A stretch of 64,000 nucleotides of DNA from Lentzea albidocapillata subsp. violacea. GTDB taxonomy: Bacteria > Actinomycetota > Actinomycetes > Mycobacteriales > Pseudonocardiaceae. Positions 23,504 to 30,434 of the stretch are shown here, one piece after another. The translations under genes and the position numbers were made by a program. The stretch's first letter is position 1, and the number at the start of each line of letters is the position of its first letter. Location of the stretch: assembly GCF_900100275.1 (NCBI RefSeq), contig NZ_FNET01000024.1:57143-121142 (forward strand), in the 5' to 3' direction. The notes below the pieces were generated by a model, which worked only from the letters and a program-made list of their open reading frames with translations, did not search any database and had not been told where the DNA came from.

Positions 23504-24339
23504 GCACGCTCCGTGCGGTTGCGCACCCGACCGGACACCGTGCGCGTGTTGGACGCGACCAGCACGCCGCGTTCGGCGCTGATGCGGATGTCACCGGAGA
23601 CGGAGTTGGCGTCCACACTGGACGGAGCTACGGCGTGAACGCTGATGTCACCGGACACCGAGCGCACGCCGGCGGTCTTGACCAGCTCGGCGACGTCCAC
23701 GTCACCGGAGGTCGTGTTCACCACGACGTCGTCGGACGCGCCCAGCTCGACATCACCGGAGATCGTGTGCACGTGGGCGGTACGGACGTAGGCGACGCTC
23801 ACGTCACCCGAGGTCGTGTCGACGTCGACCAGGTCCACGCGGTCGGCGGTGAGGTCACCCGAGGTGGACCGGAAGCGCAGACGCGGCAGGCTGCCCGTGG
23901 TCACCACGGACGCCGTCTCCGACTCCACCGACAGCGTCGACCCCAGCGGCAGGCGAACCTGAACGCGGACACCGCCAGCGGACGCAAACACGCCCCCACC
24001 GGAGACGATCTGACCGTTGACGATCGTCGCGCCCACCACGGTGCCGCCGAAGTGCACGTCACCGAACGTCTGCGAGACGACCACACCACGGCCGGACCGG
24101 ACCACAGTCATGCCGCCACTGGACGCGCCACGCGGACGCGGCAGCCTCACCGAGAGCCTGTCGCCCGACTCGGTCACCGCCACGTCGGCGATCAGCCGCG
24201 CGGCCTCCGTGTCGCTCGGCTCCAACGGCGACAACACGATCTGAGCGTCCTCATAAGACTCAGACGCCCACACCTCTACGGAACCGTGAGCAACGTCCAA
24301 CGCCAGGTCAACGCGGCCGGAGTGAGTGATGGTGTGCAT
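23500..24339 (-). CDS. DUF4097-type beta-helix protein
   Basis: A 279-residue protein with at least six repeated coils of 17-19 residues, each centred on (T/V/I)SGD(V/I/L) (for example TSGDVSVAYV, ISGDVELGAS, VSGDISVHAV) in the C-terminal half. This predicts a right-handed beta-solenoid related to DUF4097/adhesin-like proteins. The N-terminal half begins MHTITHSGRVDLALDVAHGS and has no signal peptide, so it is probably cytoplasmic or scaffold-like. It is joined to the lipoprotein gene by GTGA and to the upstream gene by a 1-nt TGATG overlap. Confidence 0.8.
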   Translation of the reverse strand: MHTITHSGRVDLALDVAHGSVEVWASESYEDAQIVLSPLEPSDTEAARLIADVAVTESGDRLSVRLPRPRGASSGGMTVVRSGRGVVVSQTFGDVHFGGTVVGATIVNGQIVSGGGVFASAGGVRVQVRLPLGSTLSVESETASVVTTGSLPRLRFRSTSGDLTADRVDLVDVDTTSGDVSVAYVRTAHVHTISGDVELGASDDVVVNTTSGDVDVAELVKTAGVRSVSGDISVHAVAPSSVDANSVSGDIRISAERGVLVASNTRTVSGRVRNRTERA

Positions 24340-24611
24340 CAGGCGGCCTCCGTCCCGAACGGCACGGACGTGACAGCCTGAACCCGCAGAACGCGGACCC
24401 TGCTGCTGAGCAACCTCTTGGCCTCGCGGCGCTCCTGGCGGTGCTCCCGCTGCTCCAACGCCGAACCGTCCAGCAGTGCACTGGTCGGACGCGGCGCGTC
24501 GGCGGCGAGTCGTTCGGCGAACATCCACCTGATCTCGTAGGCGGTCAGCCCGTCCGGGCTGAACCTGCCCTGGCTGTCCGTCTTGAAGTCCATCTCGTCG
24601 AGCTGTTGCAC
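24339..24611 (-). CDS. Hypothetical protein, first gene of AICE cargo operon
   Basis: A 90-residue protein with SPDGLTAYEIRWMFAERLAA and a basic, coiled-coil-like C-terminus rich in Arg/Glu (EQREHRQERREAKRLLSS). GTG 24611 with GAGGA 5-9 nt upstream. It starts the leftward operon that runs towards traB and lies directly beside the AGACGTCT operator array and the divergent GntR gene, so it should be the gene most directly repressed. No family recognised. Confidence 0.65.
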   Translation of the reverse strand: MQQLDEMDFKTDSQGRFSPDGLTAYEIRWMFAERLAADAPRPTSALLDGSALEQREHRQERREAKRLLSSRVRVLRVQAVTSVPFGTEAA

Positions 24612-24636
24612 GCTGTCCTCCGGCGCCTAGTCCTAG

Positions 24637-24728
24637 AGACGTTCAGACGTCTGAACGTCTGGAACACAAGCTAGGGCGCGTGCGTTGGAGTTGTCAAGAC
24701 GTCTGAAGGACTTATGCTGAAGACGTCT
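24637..24728. promoter_or_regulatory. GntR operator array (AGACGTCT sites)
   Basis: A perfect 24-bp palindrome spans 24637-24660, with AGACGTCT at its centre (24645-24652). The same octamer recurs at 24697-24704 and 24721-24728, the last just upstream of the GntR ribosome site. Spacing is 52 and 24 bp. The array lies between the divergent GntR gene and the AICE operon, as expected for autoregulation plus repression of transfer. Confidence 0.75.
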
Positions 24729-24753
24729 CTACCTCGATCGATGGGAGGCGGGC

Positions 24754-25584
24754 GTGGCCGCCAAGTACGACCGGATTGCTGCGGACCTGCGGACGCAGAT
24801 CCTCGCGGGCAAGCTTCAGCCTGGAGAGCGGATGCGGGCTGAGGATGAGTTGGTCGGCGAGTACAGCGTGAGTCGGAACACTTTGAGGCAGGCGCTTGCC
24901 GCTCTGGAGTCGGAAGGCCTGATCGTGCGAAAGCACGGGACCGGAACGTTCGTCCGTATGGCGCGGCAAAGGATCTGCCGCACTACGGATCGGTATCAGT
25001 GGGAGAAAGATCGCGTTCTGCTTTCACAGGAGGAACGCGGATCGACTGGTGCGACTGAAAAAGATACTGGCCTCGAAATGAGTGACCTAAAATTCAGTGC
25101 GGTCTATTCCGAATTGGCTGCGCCGAATGATCTAGCGAAGGTGTTCGAGGTTGAGCTCGGTTCAAAACTGTTGCGACGCGTGTACACCACGCGCAAGCAT
25201 GATGAGAAATCGCCGCTCAGTGTAGTGACGTCCTACCTCGTGCATGACGTCGTGGCACAGAATCCGGATCTGCTGAAGTCTGAGAACGAACCGTGGCCTG
25301 GCGGAACTCAGCATCAGTTGTCGACTATTGGGATTGAGCTCGACCGGATTGTCGACAACGTGACGGCTAGGCCGCCGACGGCTGAAGAGGTTGAGTCGCT
25401 TGATATTGGAGTAGGCGTAGCGGTCATGGTGATGCGGAAAGTATCTGTCGATACGACTGGGCGAACCGTCGAGGTTTCAGACATCGTGTGGCCTGGTGAC
25501 CGAATTGAGCTGCAGTACACGACGCAGCTCACGCCTTGGCCCAAGCGTCCGAAGCGTTCACGTGCTCCCGGTTCGAAGAACTGA
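24754..25584 (+). CDS. GntR/HutC-family regulator of the AICE (KorSA-like role)
   Basis: A 276-residue repressor. The N-terminal winged helix (residues 1-70) contains KYDRIAADLRTQILAGKLQP, SRNTLRQALAALESEGLIVR and GTGTFVRM. A UTRA-like effector domain follows (about residues 110-260: LLRRVYTTRKHD, DIVWPGDRIELQYT). GTG start with GGGAGG 5 nt upstream. Its third-position GC falls after about residue 70 compared with neighbours. By position and family it resembles the pSAM2 repressor KorSA; its operators are probably the AGACGTCT sites just upstream. Confidence 0.88.
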   Translation: MAAKYDRIAADLRTQILAGKLQPGERMRAEDELVGEYSVSRNTLRQALAALESEGLIVRKHGTGTFVRMARQRICRTTDRYQWEKDRVLLSQEERGSTGATEKDTGLEMSDLKFSAVYSELAAPNDLAKVFEVELGSKLLRRVYTTRKHDEKSPLSVVTSYLVHDVVAQNPDLLKSENEPWPGGTQHQLSTIGIELDRIVDNVTARPPTAEEVESLDIGVGVAVMVMRKVSVDTTGRTVEVSDIVWPGDRIELQYTTQLTPWPKRPKRSRAPGSKN

Positions 25585-25593
25585 GGTCTTTTC

Positions 25594-26406
25594 ATGCCGG
25601 TTGTGTCGATTATTACGGCTGCGTATGCGCCGTCCGCGCAGTTCCTCGGTGAAACGGCGCTGAGCGTAGCTGCTCAGGAAATGCCGGATGGCTGGAGCGT
25701 CGAGTGGATTGTTCAAGAGGACGGTGAGCAGCCTGAGCTGTCAAGGCTCTTCGATGATGTGCCGAACGCGAGGTATGAAGCGAATGGTGGGCAGCTCGGG
25801 CTTGCGGTGACCCGCAACCTAGCGCTTTCTCGGGCTACTGGTGGACTTGTGCAAGTGTTGGACCACGACGACTTGCTACTGCCTGGAGCTACCGCGTTGC
25901 TTGCGTCGAGGTTCGTTGAGAACCAGATTCATTGGGCTGTAGGGCAGGCGGACGACTTGATGCCTGATGGTGCAAGGCTTAGCTATCCGTCGGCACTCGG
26001 ATTTGGCATAGTCGCTGCCGGGGTGGCGAATGACTGGGCTGCTGAGCGAAACGGCAACTGGCCCATTCACTGTGCTGGCCTGATGATGAGAACCGAATCT
26101 GTGCGCGTATTGGGAGGATGGGCGGGCCTTCCGGCGGAAGACGACATCTCGCTGTTCGCCGCTTTGTCAGAGGTCACGGACGGCTATTGCGAAGAGAGCA
26201 TGACGTGGCTCTATCGGCAACACGCCACACAGACCTACCGGTCCGAAGCATGGCGGTCACGAAGTGCTGTTGGTCGGCGTGCCGCGCTTCAGCGAGCACG
26301 CGCTATGCGATCTGCACGCGTGCAGATCGGTGCGGTGTCGTTGGAGCGTGAGAGTGCTCCCGACGTAGAAGTGGGTCGCTCAATCAAGACACCGCGTCAG
26401 CTTTGA
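25594..26406 (+). CDS. Family 2-like glycosyltransferase (AICE cargo)
   Basis: A 270-residue GT-A-fold protein: VVSIITAAYAPSAQFLGETA (N-terminal strand/loop), VEWIVQEDGEQPELSRLF, then VLDHDDLLLPGATALLASRF with the DxD-like metal motif, and a late acidic motif AEDDISLFAAL. It has no membrane segment and is cytosolic. It begins 10 nt after the GntR stop, so both are co-transcribed. GC content is visibly lower than the transfer genes, suggesting separate acquisition. The sugar and acceptor are unknown; a role in modifying envelope or a regulator is possible. Confidence 0.75.
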   Translation: MPVVSIITAAYAPSAQFLGETALSVAAQEMPDGWSVEWIVQEDGEQPELSRLFDDVPNARYEANGGQLGLAVTRNLALSRATGGLVQVLDHDDLLLPGATALLASRFVENQIHWAVGQADDLMPDGARLSYPSALGFGIVAAGVANDWAAERNGNWPIHCAGLMMRTESVRVLGGWAGLPAEDDISLFAALSEVTDGYCEESMTWLYRQHATQTYRSEAWRSRSAVGRRAALQRARAMRSARVQIGAVSLERESAPDVEVGRSIKTPRQL

Positions 26407-26838
26407 CGCTCCCCAGGACTGCTGTAGCCGGGAGGGGGTTCCGGAACGTCGGTAACTGCGGTAACTGCGGTAACCGAGCAGGTCAGACGGTTACCGCAGA
26501 GGGGGCGGTTACCGATCGCTGCGGTAACCCGAGTGCCTTGACGGCGTGCAGGGTGAGGCGCCTCGGTAGGCATTGGTACTTACCGCGGAAACCGTGAATC
26601 CGCTGGCCGGCACAACTGTCTTCGCTGGTGAATGGATCGCGGGCCACTCGGATGCTGCCGCCGAACATCGCCATTGGTTCACCCCTCCCCGGCTTCAGCG
26701 GTTGTGTCGTTGTGTGACATGGGAGCGACGTCGCTGGTTACCGTTCCGATCGGTAACCGCACCTCTATCGGTAACCGCCTGACCTGCGCGGTTACCGCAG
26801 TTACCGCAGTTACCGATGTCTGAGAGGCAGAGGAGCGG
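26407..26838. repeat. 81-bp inverted repeats of GGTAAC iterons, candidate origin/clt
   Basis: A non-coding 432-bp block. The left arm 26449-26529 and right arm 26736-26816 are each 81 nt and inverted, with 70 of 81 positions matching by hand. Each arm carries six GGTAAC/GTTACC units in mixed orientation, often extended to GCGGTAAC or CGGTTACCG. The 206-bp spacer has no gene. Such iteron clusters typify replication origins or the TraB recognition locus (clt). Confidence 0.75.
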
Positions 26839-27060
26839 CTACAGCAGCGCGAGGAACTCGGCGGGTGTCAGCCCTGCCTGCCGGATGATCGAGGCGAGCG
26901 TTCCGCGCTTCACGGTCCCGTGCATGGGCACGATGACCGTGCGGCCATCGTCATGCCGGTAGACGGCGTGGCTGCCCTTGGTACGGGTGTGCTCGAATCC
27001 GAGCGATTCCAAGACGCGGGTGACCTTGCGGACGGCAACGTCCGACAGCGCAGGACTCAC
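26839..27060 (-). CDS. hicA: HicA-type mRNA interferase toxin
   Basis: A 73-residue dsRBD-fold toxin: VTRVLESLGFEHTRTKGSHA with the catalytic His in GSHAVYRHDDG, then VIVPMHGTVKRGTLASIIRQ and AGLTPAEFLALL, the standard HicA layout. It should cleave mRNA when not bound by HicB. The GTG start overlaps the HicB stop (GTGA). In an AICE, this pair would stabilise the element by post-segregational killing. The order is antitoxin first, toxin second. Confidence 0.93.
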   Translation of the reverse strand: MSPALSDVAVRKVTRVLESLGFEHTRTKGSHAVYRHDDGRTVIVPMHGTVKRGTLASIIRQAGLTPAEFLALL

Positions 27061-27278
27061 GCGGCCGTTCCCGGTACCTGGAACGAGGTCACCAACGGCG
27101 TTGCGGTGACCGGAGGCTCGGGCACCTCGGACAGGTACAGCTCGACTGCTTCACGGAGGTTGCTCAGCGCTTCCTCGATCGACTGACCCTGACTGGCCAC
27201 GTCGATCTCAAGACACTGAGCGATGTACCAGTCTTCCTCTTGGTGCACCGCTGCTGTCAGCGTCCGCTGTTCGCTCAT
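27057..27278 (-). CDS. hicB: HicB-type antitoxin
   Basis: A 73-residue partial RNase-H-fold protein: LTAAVHQEEDWYIAQCLEID and GQSIEEALSNLREAVELYLS, then an extended tail. It neutralises HicA. It is short for HicB and lacks an obvious C-terminal DNA-binding domain, so autoregulation may need another factor. ATG 27278 follows AGGAG with good spacing. A longer reading to 27410 is arginine/threonine-rich and unsupported. Confidence 0.9.
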   Translation of the reverse strand: MSEQRTLTAAVHQEEDWYIAQCLEIDVASQGQSIEEALSNLREAVELYLSEVPEPPVTATPLVTSFQVPGTAA

Positions 27279-27537
27279 GGCTCCTAGTGTGCCTGGCTGC
27301 GTTCGGTTTCGGCACCGCGCAAACCGAACGGGTGCCGTTGTCGGCGGATGAACGTCGAGCCTGGTACGCACGGGCCTCGTGAGGCTGATGTGGCCGAGAA
27401 CGCGACTCATGGACGTCTGAGACGGCCGCAGACGCGCTAGCGGCGAACCGGTGGTGTGTTAGTAGGGGACGAACCGCAGAGGGCCACTGAGGGCCACGCC
27501 TACCGAGAGGCGTGCAGCGAAGTTCGAGCCACACTCC

Positions 27538-27555
27538 TACCGAGGACGTACCGAA
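27538..27555 (+). repeat. Putative integrase arm-type site, right end
   Basis: Second copy of the 18-bp sequence found at 14758-14775, in the same orientation, 52 bp upstream of the attR core. Confidence 0.5.
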
Positions 27556-27607
27556 ATTGGGCGCAGTGTAGGTTGCTCCGCAGGTCAGGGCGGGTGCTCA
27601 CGCGAGT

Positions 27608-27657
27608 CTGTAAATCCGTCGCGAAAGCTACAGAGGTTCGAATCCTCTACCCGCCAC
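27608..27657 (+). repeat. attR (50-bp tRNA-Tyr 3' copy)
   Basis: Exact copy of the tRNA-Tyr 3' half at the right end of the AICE. It lacks the acceptor and D-arm 5' half, so it is not a tRNA gene. Chromosomal sequence including the original tRNA terminator resumes after it. Confidence 0.95.
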
Positions 27658-27668
27658 GCAAGACTGAT

Positions 27669-27697
27669 GGGCCTCTGACCGGACAGGTCAGGGGCCC
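27669..27697 (+). terminator. Original tRNA-Tyr terminator, displaced by the AICE
   Basis: GGGCCTCTGACC (27669-27680) pairs GGTCAGGGGCCC (27686-27697) with one G-U pair and a 5-nt loop, right after attR. Before integration it would have followed tRNA-Tyr. The T-run is weak. Confidence 0.6.
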
Positions 27698-27733
27698 ATA
27701 GTCGTATCGTCGTAGCGGGCCGAGGGGATCTCA

Positions 27734-28411
27734 GTGCGTACGCAGATGGCAACAGAGGCCGGCAGAACGACGGCGCCGAGCGAGGACCGGGCACTGGTCG
27801 GCCCGAACCTGCTCGCCGTGCTAGACGGTGTGACGGCGAAGCCCGAGACCGGGTGCGAGCACGGTGTCGGCTGGTTCGCCGACCAGCTCTCCGGGGAGAT
27901 CCTGCGGTTCGCGCACCTCGAACCGGGCGTGGCGCTCGCGAAGGCCGTCGAACAGGCCGCTGAGCTGCACTCCGGCACCTGCGACCTCGATCATCCGGAC
28001 TCGCCCAGCGTGGCGATCGCGATGGTGCAGACCAAGGACGACGTGCTGCGGTACCTGGTGCTTGGGGACGCCACGGTCGTGGTCGACGCCAAGAGTGAGT
28101 TGCTCGTGGTGAGTGACACGCAGACGAAGCGCACGGCCGGTGCGAAGGTCGCTGACGTCGGGCATGCGTTGACGGGTGAGGTGCCGTTGCGGGACGTGCG
28201 GCGCGTCGCGATCCTGTCCGACGGGGCCGCGCGGGCGGTCGAGTTGTTCAATCTCTTCGATTGGCGTCAGGCGCTCGAACTGATGGCGGCGAACGGGCCG
28301 GACGACCTCATCCGCAGAATGCGCGCGGTCGAAAAGGAAGACGTCAAGGCCGTTGAATGGCCGCGCAAGAAGATTTCCGACGACGCGACTGTCGTGTTCC
28401 TCGACCGCTAG
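27734..28411 (+). CDS. PP2C-like protein phosphatase
   Basis: A 225-residue PPM/PP2C-type Ser/Thr phosphatase: SEDRALVGPNLLAVLDGVTA (metal-binding D and DG), LRYLVLGDATVVVDA, VRRVAILSDGAARAVELF and ISDDATVVFLDR supply the conserved acidic residues. Shorter than typical (about 240-260 residues) because the central region is compact. GTG 27734 with GAGGGG upstream. First chromosomal gene right of the AICE, convergent with the HxlR regulator. Substrate unknown. Confidence 0.82.
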   Translation: MRTQMATEAGRTTAPSEDRALVGPNLLAVLDGVTAKPETGCEHGVGWFADQLSGEILRFAHLEPGVALAKAVEQAAELHSGTCDLDHPDSPSVAIAMVQTKDDVLRYLVLGDATVVVDAKSELLVVSDTQTKRTAGAKVADVGHALTGEVPLRDVRRVAILSDGAARAVELFNLFDWRQALELMAANGPDDLIRRMRAVEKEDVKAVEWPRKKISDDATVVFLDR

Positions 28412-28425
28412 CGCTCCACGACGCG

Positions 28426-28779
28426 TCAATGCCTGGGTGCGGGCTCGACGCCACGGCGGTGCGCGATCGCAGCCATGTTGTCCTCGCCCCAGTCGCCCAA
28501 CGGCAGCAGCGCCTCGTTCAGCCGCACGCCCAGCGGTGTCAACGAGTACTCGACGCGCGGCGGCACCTCGTGGAACACCTCGCGGTGCACGATCTTGTCG
28601 GCCTCCATCTCGCGCAGCACCTGGATCAGCATCTTCTCGCTGATGCCGGACACCAGCCTGCGCAGTTCGCCCGTGCGCACGGGGCCGTGGTGCAGCGCCC
28701 AGAGGATCAGGGCCTTCCAGCGGCCGCCGATCACGTCGATGGCCGCGTCGAGGCCGCACGAATACTGTCGTGGCTTCAT
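28426..28779 (-). CDS. HxlR-family transcriptional regulator
   Basis: A 117-residue winged-helix regulator: CGLDAAIDVIGGRWKALILW, GELRRLVSGISEKMLIQVLR, EMEADKIVHREV and YSLTPLGVRLNEALLPLGDW are hallmark HxlR segments. The N-terminal Cys (SCGL, Cys8) is where redox- or quinone-sensing members keep the sensing thiol. It is divergent from the imine-reductase-like gene, with a perfect GTACCT/AGGTAC palindrome between them, and presumably represses that operon until an electrophile appears. Confidence 0.92.
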   Translation of the reverse strand: MKPRQYSCGLDAAIDVIGGRWKALILWALHHGPVRTGELRRLVSGISEKMLIQVLREMEADKIVHREVFHEVPPRVEYSLTPLGVRLNEALLPLGDWGEDNMAAIAHRRGVEPAPRH

Positions 28780-28802
28780 GCTGGATCCTTACCGAAAGGT
28801 GG

Positions 28803-28825
28803 GTACCTGACAAAATAGTAGGTAC
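28803..28825. promoter_or_regulatory. Predicted HxlR operator
   Basis: GTACCT (28803-28808) and AGGTAC (28820-28825) are perfect inverted arms with an 11-bp AT-richer centre, 24 bp upstream of the HxlR start and within the divergent promoter region. HxlR-family dimers bind GTAC-type palindromes of this size. Confidence 0.65.
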
Positions 28826-28862
28826 TTGTCGATCCGCCAGTGTCAGAACGAGTATTCACGGC

Positions 28863-29684
28863 ATGGGGATCAAGAAGACCGTGAGCGTGCTCGGCCTGGG
28901 CCGGATGGGCAGCTCGCTGGCGAAGGCCCTGGTCGACCAGGGCTACGAAGTGACCGTGTGGAACCGCACGCCGAAGGAACTGCCGAACACCAGAAGCGTT
29001 GCCACGCCACAAGAGGCGTTCAAGAGCGACGTCGTCATCACCTGCCTGTCCACGTACGACGCTCAACAACCGTTGCTCACCAACGAGATCAAGACGCTCG
29101 TCAACCTGACGTCCGGCACGCCGGAGCAGGCCCGCGCCACCGCGCGGTGGGCGAAGGACAACGGCGTCGAGTACGTCGACGGCGTGATCATGGCTGTGCC
29201 GCAGCAGATCGGTACCGAACAGGCGAAGATCTTCTTCAGCGGCAGCGAGAACCATCATGTGCTGCAAGCGTTCGGCGAACCGGTGTACGTCGGCGAGGAC
29301 GACGCTGGGCTCGCCGCGCTGTACGACCTCGCCCTGCTCGGCATCATGTGGGCCATGTTCGGGGGCTACCTGCAGGCGGTCGCGTTGGTGGGCAGCGAGG
29401 GCATCGCGCCGGAGCGGTTCACGCCGATGGCCATGAGCTGGCTGAACGAGATGAGCACCCTCCTGCCCGAGATGGGCGAGGAGACGCGGACCAGGCAGTA
29501 CGAGACCGACGTGTCCGCGCTGGACATCAACGTGGCCGGACTGCGCATGCTCACCGAGGCCAACCGCGAGCAGGGCCTCGACACCACCATCCCGCAGGCC
29601 CTGCACGACCTGTTCGAACGTGCCCAGCGCCACGGCCACGGCACGCACAGCATCGCAAGCGTCATCGAGGAGATCCGGAAATGA
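28863..29684 (+). CDS. Imine reductase-like NAD(P)H oxidoreductase
   Basis: A 273-residue 6-phosphogluconate-dehydrogenase-superfamily protein. A Rossmann N-terminus with VLGLGRMGSSLAKALVDQGY and VTVWNRTPKEL is followed by NLTSGTPEQARATARWA, IMAVPQQIGTEQAKIFFSG, and a helical C-terminal dimer domain with LYDLALLGIMWAMFGGYLQA. These match imine reductases (IREDs), which reduce cyclic imines or beta-hydroxyacids; Asp in the LYDLALL segment is at the variable catalytic position. ATG 28863. The SDR gene overlaps its stop (ATGA). HxlR control is likely. Confidence 0.82.
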   Translation: MGIKKTVSVLGLGRMGSSLAKALVDQGYEVTVWNRTPKELPNTRSVATPQEAFKSDVVITCLSTYDAQQPLLTNEIKTLVNLTSGTPEQARATARWAKDNGVEYVDGVIMAVPQQIGTEQAKIFFSGSENHHVLQAFGEPVYVGEDDAGLAALYDLALLGIMWAMFGGYLQAVALVGSEGIAPERFTPMAMSWLNEMSTLLPEMGEETRTRQYETDVSALDINVAGLRMLTEANREQGLDTTIPQALHDLFERAQRHGHGTHSIASVIEEIRK

Positions 29685-30415
29685 AGTACCTGGGGAAGAA
29701 GGCCGTCGTCACGGGCGGCACGCACGGCATGGGCCGCGCGGTGGTCGACAAGCTGATCGAGGGTGGCGCCGAGGTGCTGCTCACGGGACGCAGCACGGAG
29801 AAGGCCGAGGGCATCAAGGCGCACGCCATCGCGTCGGACGCGGCGAACCTCGACGACATCGTCAAGCTCGGAACCGAAGTGCGGGAACGACTGCAGGAGA
29901 TCGACCTGCTCTTCGTCAACGTCGGCTACTCGACGCTGACACCGTTTCCCGACGCCACCGAACGCGACTACGACCGCACGTTCGACATCAACACCAAGGG
30001 CGCGTTCTTCACCGCGCAGCAGCTTGCTCCGCTCCTCAAGGACGGTGGCGCGATCGTCTTCACTACCAGCGTCGCCACGGAGCAGGGCGCGGAGGGGCTG
30101 ACCCTGTACGCGGCCGCCAAGGCGGCTGTGCGGTCCTTCGCACGGGGATTCGCCGCGGAACTCGCTCCGCGCGGCATCAGGGTCAACGTCGTCAGCCCCG
30201 GCTTCATCGACACCCCGTCCATGGGTGTCGTCGGTGCTCCGCCTGAGGTGCTGCAGCAGTTCAAGGAGATGGGCGACCGCATCACGCCCCTCAAGCGCCA
30301 CGGCACGATGGACGAGGTTGCGGACGCGGTGCTGTTCCTGGGGTTCGACGCCACCTTCACGACCGGTGCCGAACTCGCCGTCGACGGCGGACTGGGCCAG
30401 GGGATCAGCGCCTAG
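29681..30415 (+). CDS. Short-chain dehydrogenase/reductase
   Basis: A 244-residue SDR: KKAVVTGGTHGMGRAVVDKL (TGxxxGxG nucleotide motif), FVNVGYSTLT (variant of NNAG), catalytic Ser in VFTTSVATEQ, YAAAKAAVRSFARGF (YxxxK) and GIRVNVVSPGFIDTPSMG. The Arg in TGRST favours NADP(H). The C-terminal GAELAVDGGLGQG is standard. Coupled to the imine-reductase-like gene by ATGA, so the two probably act on one carbonyl/imine substrate under HxlR control. Confidence 0.92.
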   Translation: MKYLGKKAVVTGGTHGMGRAVVDKLIEGGAEVLLTGRSTEKAEGIKAHAIASDAANLDDIVKLGTEVRERLQEIDLLFVNVGYSTLTPFPDATERDYDRTFDINTKGAFFTAQQLAPLLKDGGAIVFTTSVATEQGAEGLTLYAAAKAAVRSFARGFAAELAPRGIRVNVVSPGFIDTPSMGVVGAPPEVLQQFKEMGDRITPLKRHGTMDEVADAVLFLGFDATFTTGAELAVDGGLGQGISA

Positions 30416-30434
30416 GAAAAATCTTCGGACGACC

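Larger units (their letters stand above)
14608..27657 (-). mobile_element. Integrated AICE (13.0 kb) in tRNA-Tyr
   Basis: Bounded by 50-bp perfect direct repeats (14608-14657 and 27608-27657), exactly 13,000 bp apart. Gene set: tyrosine integrase, excisionase, DUF3631 ATPase, m5C methyltransferase, primase-polymerase, FtsK-like TraB, Spd-like membrane proteins, GntR regulator. This matches actinomycete integrative conjugative elements that use a prim-pol replication module instead of RepSA. It carries a glycosyltransferase and hicBA as cargo, plus candidate origin/transfer repeats at 19306-19469 and 26449-26816. Confidence 0.95.
27279..27733. other. Non-coding right end of the AICE and junction
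   Basis: 455 bp without a convincing gene. It contains the right arm-type repeat (27538-27555), attR (27608-27657) and the original tRNA terminator (27669-27697). Open frames here are interrupted by tRNA-derived sequence and lack ribosome sites. Confidence 0.6.

Noticed and set aside
26449..26816. CRISPR array from the repeated GGTAAC/GTTACC motifs
   Set aside because: Repeats are short, in both orientations, without uniform 30-40 bp spacers and with no cas genes.
27608..27657. A second tRNA-Tyr gene
   Set aside because: Only the 3' part is present; the acceptor 5' strand and D arm are missing. It is attR.
14608..27657. Prophage interpretation of the integrated element
   Set aside because: No capsid, tail, portal, terminase or lysis genes; TraB, Spd-like proteins and the prim-pol module indicate an AICE.
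27456..27701. Open frame crossing attR
   Set aside because: It translates through the tRNA-derived repeat and a terminator and has no ribosome site.
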